Below, piece after piece: positions 1 through 5,650 of a DNA stretch of 7,001 nt (positions within the stretch are counted from its first letter, which is position 1; the number at the start of each line of letters is the position of its first letter). The DNA is from an uncultured Oscillospiraceae bacterium (lineage in GTDB: Bacteria; Bacillota; Clostridia; Oscillospirales; Ruminococcaceae). The notes beneath the pieces were generated by a model. The model was not told the origin of the DNA, ran no database searches, and was given only the letters and a program-made list of their open reading frames with translations. A program made the position numbers and the translations under genes. The stretch is from positions 1 to 7,001 of the forward strand of contig CAKRVU010000066.1 of NCBI GenBank assembly GCA_934408835.1. Direction: 5' to 3'.

Positions 1-279
1 GGGCGTTCCCGTAAAAAATCTGCGAAACTTCAATGATTTGCAGCTAATATAGGAAATCCCTATGGCAAACGCCGAATAAATCACCATAGCGATCAAAGGC
101 AAGAGAAAATCATCTTGCAGCGAAGTTGCCATCTCAGCAGCGATTGACCCAATGGTAATCCCGTTGATATAATCAAACAAACTCAATTGAGAAACTTGCC
201 GCTTCCCCATTAGCTTGGTCAGTAAAAACAATACAATGACCGACCCGACAGAAGAAAGAATTACATTCAATATTTCCAT
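1..279 (-). CDS. DUF421/YetF-like membrane protein, N-terminal part (runs off left edge)
   Basis: An open frame of 93 codons runs from an ATG at 279 to the window edge, so the C-terminal part is missing. The start is well supported: AGGAGG lies at 290-295, 10 nt upstream. The N-terminus is hydrophobic (residues 4-20), followed by TKLMGKRQVSQLSLFDYING at residues 21-40 and a second hydrophobic stretch around 56-80. The GKR-x-(V/L)SQLS-x-FDY motif followed by ITIGSIAAEM is what I remember as typical of the DUF421 (YetF/YcaP) family. These are membrane proteins with three N-terminal helices and a soluble C-terminal domain, whose biochemical role is poorly defined. Several relatives in spore formers are linked to spores, but nothing here shows that for this one. 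It follows hydF on the same strand after 120 bp and has its own promoter-like sequence, so it is probably at least partly independent of the hydrogenase operon. Confidence 0.82.
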   Translation of the reverse strand, partial: MEILNVILSSVGSVIVLFLLTKLMGKRQVSQLSLFDYINGITIGSIAAEMATSLQDDFLLPLIAMVIYSAFAIGISYISCKSLKFRRFFTGTP

Positions 280-305
280 ACCACACAAGCCTCCTGCTTT
301 TTATT

Positions 306-334
306 AGAATACCCATGTAGAATGAATTTATCAA
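306..334 (-). promoter_or_regulatory. Sigma-A-like promoter for the DUF421 gene
   Basis: On the minus strand TTGATA (329-334) and TATTCT (306-311) are separated by exactly 17 bp. The predicted start, near 299, would give a short leader of about 20 nt that still includes the AGGAGG at 290-295. The site lies in the 120-bp gap after hydF. I saw no convincing terminator in that gap, so read-through from hydF remains possible. Confidence 0.5.
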
Positions 335-399
335 AAAATACTATTCCATTTACTTTCCCTGCTATCGCACGACCTTTACAATTTAAAAACTGGCAGTGT

Positions 400-1617
400 T
401 CAACCCGTCTCTATTTCATTTAGTTCAGTAATATCTTCAAACACGCTGAGGCTCCTCTTTAAAATCCCTTTCATATATGCAATCAATATGCCATAATTGG
501 TAACAGGAATCCCTTGCGCCACAACCCGTTGCATCCTTGTCTGCATTTCCCGCGCATTTAACATGCAACCGCCGCAGTGGATAACAAGGGCATATTTTGA
601 CAAATCTTCCGGAAATTCCCTGCCTGAGGCTGTTTCAATTTTGATTTTTTTCCCCGTTGTCTCCCGAAGCCAACGAGGAATTTTGACAGTACCAATGTCC
701 TCGCATTGACGGTGATGGGTACAACCTTCAGCAATTAAAACAGTATCTCCGTCTTTCAACGTTTTCATTGCCGAAACCCCCTGAATCGACGTCTTTAAGA
801 ACCCTTTATACCGCGCCATCAAGATAGAAAAGGAGGTAAGCGGTATATCCTTGGGCGTTTCCCGATCTACGAAAGAAAACGCCTGACTGTCAGTAATCAC
901 CATAGCAGGTGGTTCCGCAAGACGATCAAGGGTTGTTTTCAATTGAGCATTTTGAACAACAATTGCAGTCGAATCGCCGTCAAGAATATCCCGAATCACC
1001 TGCTGCTGCGGCAAAATCAGACGCCCCTTTGGCGCAGAAGCGTCAATCGGAGTCACCAAAAGGACAAAATCGTTCGGCTTCAAAAGATCACGAACCAAAA
1101 AACGCCTCTTCTCCCCGGTCTTCATCATGGCTCCAATTCGTTCTTTCAGTTCCTGAATATGGGTTCCCTGTTTGGCGCTAACAAATATCTCATTCTCTGA
1201 CGCGCTCCGCCCTGTATCAGAAAGCTCGCTTTTATTATAAACGATCAAATACGGGATACCACTCGCTTGAATGAGGCGCAGCAACTCTTCCTCGGGCGCG
1301 CCAAACCCCTCGATCATATCTACCACCAAAACAGCAATATCCGTTTTCCCCAACACCTGTTTGGTTTTTTGTACCCGCAGAGCGCCGAGAGTCCCTTCAT
1401 CGTCAAACCCGGGGGTATCCAAAATCATGACCGGTCCTATCGGAAGCAATTCCATTGCCTTATAAACCGGATCGGTTGTAGTCCCCTTGACACTGGACAC
1501 TACTGATAGTTCTTGACCAGTAATTGCATTGACCAGACTGGACTTTCCCGCATTTCTGCGTCCAAAGAAGCCAATGTGAACCCGCTCCGCAGCAGGTGTA
1601 TCAGACAATCCCATCAT
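400..1617 (-). CDS. hydF: [FeFe]-hydrogenase maturation GTPase HydF
   Basis: HydF is the scaffold and carrier on which the 2Fe subcluster of the [FeFe]-hydrogenase H-cluster is completed before transfer to apo-hydrogenase in the cytoplasm. The 405-residue product has the family's usual length. Its N-terminal Era/TrmE-like GTPase domain shows G1 GRRNAGKS (19-26), a TTT switch (46-48), G3 DTPG (67-70), G4 NKSE (128-131, Glu in place of the usual Asp) and SAK (147-149). A middle dimerisation region follows. The C-terminal cluster domain carries the CxH...HCxxC ligands: C299, H301, H347, C348 and C351. The frame is open upstream to 1725, but that start would overlap hydG by about 100 nt. GAGGTGA at 1620-1626 points to the tandem ATGs at 1617 and 1614. 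The gap to hydG is only 7 nt, so the two are probably translationally coupled. No damage is visible. Confidence 0.96.
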   Translation of the reverse strand: MMGLSDTPAAERVHIGFFGRRNAGKSSLVNAITGQELSVVSSVKGTTTDPVYKAMELLPIGPVMILDTPGFDDEGTLGALRVQKTKQVLGKTDIAVLVVDMIEGFGAPEEELLRLIQASGIPYLIVYNKSELSDTGRSASENEIFVSAKQGTHIQELKERIGAMMKTGEKRRFLVRDLLKPNDFVLLVTPIDASAPKGRLILPQQQVIRDILDGDSTAIVVQNAQLKTTLDRLAEPPAMVITDSQAFSFVDRETPKDIPLTSFSILMARYKGFLKTSIQGVSAMKTLKDGDTVLIAEGCTHHRQCEDIGTVKIPRWLRETTGKKIKIETASGREFPEDLSKYALVIHCGGCMLNAREMQTRMQRVVAQGIPVTNYGILIAYMKGILKRSLSVFEDITELNEIETG

Positions 1618-1619
1618 TA

Positions 1620-1626
1620 TCACCTC
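1620..1626 (-). promoter_or_regulatory. hydF ribosome binding site overlapping the hydG stop
   Basis: GAGGTGA on the minus strand overlaps the hydG stop codon (TGA, 1625-1627). Spacing from GAGG is 5 nt to the ATG at 1617 and 8 nt to the ATG at 1614. It therefore sets the hydF start and argues against the longer frame from 1725. The second ATG has the more usual spacing, so the protein could be one residue shorter than annotated. Confidence 0.75.
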
Positions 1627-3040
1627 AAAACCGGTAGTCCCGGATTCCATTCTCAATTTGAACAAGGCGATCCCGGCAGATTTCGCGCACCTTTTCATTT
1701 GGAATCTTGTTCCATTCCGCCTCAATCAAACGTTCGCCAATCTCGCGCGTCTGCTCCGAAGCGTAATCCATTAAAAACTCTTTTAATGTCATCAATGCGT
1801 TGGGATGACAACAATTTTGAATCTGCCCGCTTTTACAAAGCGTCATAAAACGATCCCCTGTCCGCCCTTCGCGGTAACAAGCTGTGCAAAAAGAGGGGAT
1901 ATACCCAATTTCCATCAACCATCGAACCACCTCGTCCAACGTGCGCTGATCCGACACGTCAAACTGTTCAGTGTCAACAGGGCGTATCTTATCTGTGTAA
2001 CCGCCAACAGTGGTGCGCGAACCGCCACTCATTTGAGAAACGCCCAAACGAATCACCTTTTCGCGCACCGCCTGACTCTCACGCGTGGAAACGATGATTC
2101 CGGCGTAGGGCGTTGCAATCCGAATCAGCGCGCAAATTTTGGCGAAGGTCTCATCGTCAATTCCGTGATCGAAGCTGTCAGGATCGATATCGTTGGCTCG
2201 CTGAATACGCGGCACACTGATGGTATGCGGTCCCACACCGTGCACTGCCTCCAAATGCTCGGCATGCATCAGCAAACCGGCAAACTCATATTTATAGCGC
2301 TCCAGCCCAAACAAAACGCCAAGACCAACATCGTCAATTCCAGCCGCCATCGCCCGATCCATCGCCTCGGTATGATACTGGTAATCATGCTTCGGGCCGG
2401 TCGGGTGCAGCTGCAAATAGCTTTCTTTATGGTAGGTTTCTTGAAATAAAATGTAAGTTCCAATTCCAACCTCTTTGAGCTTACGGTAGTTTTCCTCTGT
2501 AGTCGCCGCGATATTCACATTGACCCGCCGAATCGCACCGTTTTTATGTTTAATAGAATAGATGTTTTGAATACTCTCTATGATATACTCAATTGGGTTC
2601 AGGGTCGGATGTTCCCCCGCTTCAATCGCTAATCGCTTGTGCCCCATATCCTGAAGCGCAATCACTTCCTTCCGGATTTCCTCCTGCGTCAGTTTCCGCC
2701 GTGGTATCACCTTGTTTTTCAGGTGATACGGACAATAAATACAACCGTTCACACAATAATTAGAAAGATAGAGCGGCGCGAAAATTACAATGCGGTTCCC
2801 ATAAAAATCCTTCTTAATCTGTTCTGCCAACGCATACATTTCGGCAATTTTTTCAGGATTCTCACAAGCCAGCAGCAACGACGCTTCCCGGTGAGACAAT
2901 CCTTTCCGAAGCTTTGCTTTTTCCAGCACCTGATCAATCAACGGAAGATTTTCCTTGTTTCGATCGGCATATGCCAATGTATCGAGAATTTCCTCATGAC
3001 TAATAAATTCTTCCGCTCGATCTGATTTTGGCTGATACAT
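1625..3040 (-). CDS. hydG: [FeFe]-hydrogenase maturation radical SAM tyrosine lyase HydG
   Basis: HydG is a cytoplasmic radical SAM enzyme. It cleaves tyrosine to p-cresol and a glycine-derived fragment that yields CO and cyanide, delivered as an Fe(CO)2(CN)-cysteine unit for the H-cluster. The 471 residues are full length. The radical SAM cluster motif CVNGCIYC gives C96, C100 and C103 (Cx3Cx2C). The auxiliary C-terminal cluster site is C385, C388 and C411 (Cx2Cx22C) inside SFCTACYREGRTGDRF and CHPNA, which is diagnostic of HydG as opposed to the related ThiH, HydE or BioB. GPHTISVPR (270-278) is another conserved barrel segment. The ATG at 3040 has AGGAGG at 3049-3054 with 8-nt spacing. The gene lies 69 bp after the TM1266-like gene and 7 nt before hydF, in one apparent operon. 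All expected cluster ligands are present. Confidence 0.97.
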   Translation of the reverse strand: MYQPKSDRAEEFISHEEILDTLAYADRNKENLPLIDQVLEKAKLRKGLSHREASLLLACENPEKIAEMYALAEQIKKDFYGNRIVIFAPLYLSNYCVNGCIYCPYHLKNKVIPRRKLTQEEIRKEVIALQDMGHKRLAIEAGEHPTLNPIEYIIESIQNIYSIKHKNGAIRRVNVNIAATTEENYRKLKEVGIGTYILFQETYHKESYLQLHPTGPKHDYQYHTEAMDRAMAAGIDDVGLGVLFGLERYKYEFAGLLMHAEHLEAVHGVGPHTISVPRIQRANDIDPDSFDHGIDDETFAKICALIRIATPYAGIIVSTRESQAVREKVIRLGVSQMSGGSRTTVGGYTDKIRPVDTEQFDVSDQRTLDEVVRWLMEIGYIPSFCTACYREGRTGDRFMTLCKSGQIQNCCHPNALMTLKEFLMDYASEQTREIGERLIEAEWNKIPNEKVREICRDRLVQIENGIRDYRF

Positions 3041-3109
3041 AATCTGTTCCTCCTCTTTTTTTCAATCACACGATTTCATCCTGCTTCAGAGTTCGCGTCA
3101 AATGCTTTT

Positions 3110-3370
3110 TTACTGTGCTGCTGAAAAGTTAGAATATACAGTCTTCGCCTTCACGCCAGGTAATCTCCCCGTCTTCCCTGTCAGACCGTTAATCACGTCC
3201 TGCGTTGCGTCCACTGCAACGCTGATAATATCAACGCCTTTATCGCGATACGGTATCCCCATCCTGCCAATGATGATATCCCGATATTCATGCAAAATTT
3301 GATTGAGCCTTTCCACCGACTCCGGGTTTTCTACAATAATCACAACCACTGCAATACGTGTTTCCATCAT
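3110..3370 (-). CDS. TM1266-type putative iron-only hydrogenase system regulator (ACT-like fold)
   Basis: This is a small 86-residue protein. It starts METRIAVVVIIVENPESVER, has GRMGIPYRDKGVDIISVAVD in the middle (35-54), and ends with GLTGKTGRLPGVKAKTVYS (62-80). This pattern matches the small family named after Thermotoga TM1266. That family has an ACT/NikR-C-like ferredoxin fold and recurs beside hydE, hydF and hydG. Its regulatory role is assumed from gene context, not established, and no DNA-binding domain is visible. It is the first gene after the operon promoter and attenuator-like leader. AGGGGG lies at 3376-3381. Tandem ATGs occur at 3370 and 3367, and the second has the better spacing (8 nt against 5). 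Identification rests on remembered family features plus the hydG/hydF neighbours. Confidence 0.85.
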   Translation of the reverse strand: MMETRIAVVVIIVENPESVERLNQILHEYRDIIIGRMGIPYRDKGVDIISVAVDATQDVINGLTGKTGRLPGVKAKTVYSNFSAAQ

Positions 3371-3381
3371 TTCATCCCCCT

Positions 3382-3418
3382 AAAAAACAATCACCGCGCC
3401 CCGAAAAAGACGCAGTGA
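3382..3418 (-). terminator. Intrinsic terminator in the leader, upstream of the TM1266-like gene
   Basis: On the minus strand TCACTGCGTC (3409-3418) pairs with GGCGCGGTGA (3391-3400). This is a 10-bp stem with two G-T-type wobbles around an 8-nt loop, followed at once by TTGTTTTTT (3382-3390). It lies between the operon promoter and the first start codon, so it can act only as a conditional terminator or attenuator, not as the end of an operon. Nothing on the + strand upstream would need terminating here. Confidence 0.65.
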
Positions 3419-3450
3419 CCCAAATAACGTTTCTATTTTTTACGTCTTTC
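3405..3450 (-). promoter_or_regulatory. Candidate antiterminator helix competing with the leader terminator
   Basis: On the minus strand GAAAGACGTA (3441-3450) is complementary to TGCGTCTTTT (3405-3414) over 10 positions, two of them G-T wobbles, with a 26-nt loop between. The downstream partner overlaps six bases of the terminator's 5' arm (3409-3414), so the two helices cannot form together. This is hand-read pairing without energy calculation. The A/T-rich ends make it weaker than the terminator stem. Confidence 0.45.
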
Positions 3451-3544
3451 ATCTCAAATGAGTTTCGATGTCAGAACTTTCCTGTTTTATGACAGCTCCC
3501 TTTGATGTATTCCAACGAAATCAACGTTACAATACTTCGTCGTT

Positions 3545-3573
3545 AGTATACCTCATTTTGACGTTAAAGTCAA
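3545..3573 (-). promoter_or_regulatory. Sigma-A promoter of the TM1266-hydG-hydF operon
   Basis: On the minus strand TTGACT (3568-3573) and TATACT (3545-3550) are separated by exactly 17 bp. Each hexamer matches the consensus at five of six positions. Transcription would start near 3538. It is the only strong promoter upstream of the three leftward genes, and it lies just outside the decayed insertion-sequence region. Confidence 0.75.
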
Positions 3574-3641
3574 GCGGCGTTTCCCAATTCATCACGCCTG
3601 TTTCATAAAGATAGCATTATAGAATTTGGAAGATGGGATAG

Positions 3642-4695
3642 ATGGAAAAAATAAGAGAATAGATATGTAAAAAATGCCATTGACAGACGTACTGCTCACC
3701 ATTATTTGTGTGGTGCTATGCGAAATAGGTACACTGGAAAACCTAGTGATTTACGAAGAAACCCGTAAGGAACTTCTGTCAAAAGAACTTGAAATTTAAA
3801 AAATACCATCGAAAACAACATTTGTGAGAATCTTAGGCATTGTGATGGCAGAATGTTCGGAAATGTAGTGATCGATCGCTGTGGAAATGGTTTTGGAACA
3901 GAAGGAAAAGTGGAAATAAAAGCGATTTGTAGTACTGACCCCATACAGTGCACTACAAATTTTAGTGCATATATCACAGGCAACGGCGTGATTATTGAAC
4001 AGGAAGCAATCCATTAAAAGACCAATGAAATCCCAGTTTTTCAAAATATGTTGAACGATGTTAAACATAAAAGAAAAAACCATTATCGCAGACGCTATAC
4101 GCTGTCAGAGTGAAACTTGCCGTAAGATTATCTAGCGTAAAGAAGATTGTTTATTTGAAGTGAAGGAAAATCAGTCCACTTTGCTAGAAGATGTTTGCTT
4201 ATTTTTTGAAAATGCAGACAAAAAACAATTAGAAAGTTCCCAAACTTTGGAGAAGAGCGCAGGACGAATTGAAAGAGAAAAAAAGAAAACCTACCGTAAA
4301 ATGTGAAGGAAATTTCTTTTCCAAAAGCGTACAGACAGACGAAATCGCACACCGTTTTTGAGTTAAACGAGAAATGTGGAAGTGCGAGGGCAGCGCAGCA
4401 GGGAAATCGGTTACTATATCTCTAGGTGAGATACAACAGCAAAGCAGTTTACGTCACTTGTTAGAGATCATTGGAAGACTGAATCTATACACTGTTTCTT
4501 TTTTGGAAGATAGTTATCGTTTCTTGAACGAAAACGCACAATAAAGCTATGAATGCTTTACTAAAATTTCCTCTTGCGGTCCATAAAAATTTGATTGCTG
4601 CGGCTGTTAAGAAATCTTCTATCAAGACAAGTGCCATTTCAGTTCTTTTGGACGCTAACCGTTTGCTTGATCTCCTTTTTATGAGCCGAGCGTGA
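3642..4695 (+). pseudogene. Decayed ISAs1-family transposase
   Basis: No single frame is open, but successive fragments in all the right order match an ISAs1-family (DDE) transposase. They are PLTDVLLTIICVVLC (from 3677), KAICSTDP (near 3919), KTNEIPVFQNMLNDV (from 4018), ADAIRCQSETCRKII (from 4088), LFEVKENQSTLLEDV and FFENA (4150-4215), SREIGYYIS (4397-4423), VRDHWKTESIH (about 4460-4492), and an uninterrupted C-terminal 50 codons from KAMNALLKF to SVLLDANRLLDLLF, ending in TGA at 4693-4695. Inactivating changes include TAA at 3797-3799, TAA at 4015-4017 (where the family usually has Glu), a one-base slip in the A-run near 4075, TAG at 4133-4135 and TGA at 4427-4429. The first catalytic Asp position (usual VDGK) reads VEIK at 3910-3921. 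The start at 3642 is a guess. I found no terminal inverted repeats or target duplication. Confidence 0.85.
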
Positions 4696-4699
4696 TCTA

Positions 4700-4940
4700 T
4701 AATCTTCTTAGTCAACGGCAAATCTCTATCTGGAACAAATACATGGAAAACAACACCATAATACTCGCTGCAGGATATATTAAAAACACAGCACATTTCA
4801 CTTATCCCGTATTTTCTTTGTAGCGATAGATTACTTTACACTCAACGTTTGTCCTCATTTCCTTTTGGAAAGTAATATAAAATTCCGTATTGATTTGTTT
4901 CTCATTTTAAGCAACTTAGTTTCTATTTCATTTTAAGCAA
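4700..4940 (-). pseudogene. IS3-family orfA end and orfB start, truncated and frameshifted
   Basis: On the minus strand an ATG at 4858 opens MRTNVECKVIYRYKEN. After a one-base loss in an A-run near 4812 the reading continues in the next frame as KYGISEMCCVFNISCSEYYG and then VPDRDLPLTKKI, ending about 4705-4715. This resembles the N-terminal helix-turn-helix region of IS3-family OrfB (usual SxMCxxFxVSRSGYY, then PDRD). Upstream, at about 4862-4940, LLKMRNKSIRNF and ITFQKEM resemble the coiled-coil end of OrfA (usual LRMENDILK...FxKEM). The catalytic DDE part of OrfB is absent: the match stops where the oppositely oriented ISAs1 remnant begins. The orfB part is moderately convincing and the orfA part weaker. 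The family consensus is from memory, without alignment. Confidence 0.6.
4902..4940. repeat. Two direct copies of a 13-bp sequence
   Basis: TCATTTTAAGCAA occurs at 4902-4914 and again at 4928-4940, 26 bp apart and each after GTTTCT-like sequence. It lies in the putative orfA remnant. With only two copies in AT-rich decaying DNA, a small local duplication is the simplest explanation. Confidence 0.5.
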
Positions 4941-5458
4941 GAATGTATTTTGGTTCAGTGACTTTATCTTAATCGCTTAAAACATGATTTTTCAACGGCC
5001 TATCCCTTTATATTGACTGAGATTTTACTTGATTTCAGTTATAATTTCCTTGTGAAAGCCCATATTCATTTTGCAATTAAACTCTCTCTTAAAACTCTTT
5101 TACTTTCAGTTCCAAAATTTTTTTAGTTATAAGCGTAGATAAAAGCTATCTCAACCTAAAAAACGGAATCGGTTTATTTTTTTAAATTTAATTTTTACTA
5201 ACTATATAGTAATTTCTTTTGCACTATCTGTATAACATAAAACAATTTAGATAGAGATAACACTCTTTTTTATCTTTCCTTTTCATTAAATATACTGTCG
5301 GTTTGTTTTTCTTGTGTCGTTATTGCTTATGTTATTATATTCATGAGAAATTGGTAAAGTTTAGATCTGTTTTTTATCATTTCATCATAATCTTTCTGTT
5401 TGTCATTCCTTTTTTCCTACTACACACGCTGTTGGCAAACACTCAAATATTCATCTAT
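4941..5458. other. AT-rich stretch with no recognisable gene
   Basis: About 500 bp are very AT-rich and T-biased on the + strand, dense in stop codons in the frames I read. I see no ribosome binding site with a plausible frame, no tRNA-like fold and no strong hairpin. It is probably the outer remainder of the same mobile-element debris plus the distal upstream region of ispE, but no transposase motif can be read here. Confidence 0.5.
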
Positions 5459-5487
5459 TTTACAATTTGTTGATAATTATCTATAAT
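5459..5487 (+). promoter_or_regulatory. Distal sigma-A-like promoter upstream of ispE
   Basis: TTTACA (5459-5464) and a perfect TATAAT (5482-5487) are separated by 17 bp. The start would be near 5494, giving a 157-nt leader to ispE. The surrounding DNA is AT-rich, so chance matches are more likely here, but hexamer quality and spacing are both good. Confidence 0.5.
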
Positions 5488-5522
5488 CTGACACGTTGCT
5501 GTAATCCTCATGATTCTTGATA

Positions 5523-5551
5523 TTGCTCTTTTAAACTATCAATGGTATAAT
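5523..5551 (+). promoter_or_regulatory. Proximal sigma-A-like promoter of ispE (extended -10)
   Basis: TTGCTC (5523-5528) and TATAAT (5546-5551) are 17 bp apart, and TGG directly before the -10 makes an extended -10 element. The start would be near 5558, at the foot of a small AAGGA/TCCTT hairpin (5558-5571), with about 93 nt of leader. I take this as the more likely main ispE promoter. Confidence 0.6.
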
Positions 5552-5650
5552 ATCGGTAAGGACAAATCCTTTCAAAAAAGAGAAGAATATGACAAGAGCT
5601 TTTCATCCAAAAATCATTCCAAACAAATTTTATAAAGGAGCGAACAAAGC

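Larger units (their letters stand above)
3371..3538 (-). promoter_or_regulatory. Structured 5' leader of the hydrogenase-maturation operon (attenuator-like)
   Basis: Reading leftward from the predicted transcription start near 3538, the leader of about 168 nt holds several foldable elements. Hairpin 1 (3507-3535) has a 5-bp outer stem GTATT/AATAC and a 4-bp inner stem AACG/CGTT around a 7-nt loop. Hairpin 2 (3482-3495) has a 4-bp CTGT/ACAG stem. The segment 3441-3450 can pair with 3405-3414. Terminator hairpin 3391-3418 with its T-run sits just before the ribosome binding site. I do not recognise the conserved core of a named riboswitch or a T-box. A ligand, a protein or translation of something upstream could decide the fold, but the sequence does not say which. 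Confidence 0.55.

Noticed and set aside
1618..1725. Longer N-terminus for HydF starting at 1725
   Set aside because: It would overlap hydG by about 100 nt, has no ribosome binding site, and adds 36 residues absent from the family. GAGGTGA at 1620-1626 supports the ATG at 1617 or 1614.
1805..2449. A 214-codon + strand frame
   Set aside because: It lies wholly antisense to hydG, whose catalytic motifs are unambiguous. Its composition is that of a shadow frame.
3371..3538. Assignment of the leader to a named riboswitch class (SAM, TPP, ZTP, fluoride, cyclic-di-GMP, NiCo) or a T-box
   Set aside because: I looked for the conserved core motifs I remember for these classes and found none. The leader is reported only as an unassigned attenuator.
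3510..3642. Short open minus-strand stretch reading MNWETPLDFNVKMRYTNDE
   Set aside because: It overlaps the strong operon promoter, has no ribosome binding site and matches nothing I know, including the missing end of IS3 OrfB.
3702..4352. Several minus-strand frames of 74-95 codons
   Set aside because: All are antisense to the ISAs1 remnant, whose conserved blocks read on +. None has a convincing ribosome binding site or family match.
4485..4796. A 103-codon minus-strand frame that could be taken for a hypothetical protein
   Set aside because: Its first third is the frameshifted IS3 OrfB remnant, and the rest is antisense to the well-matching C-terminal part of the ISAs1 transposase. It is a chimera of two dead elements.
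5013..5045. TTGACT followed by TATAAT on +
   Set aside because: The spacer is 21 bp, too long for a normal sigma-A promoter, and no gene follows directly.
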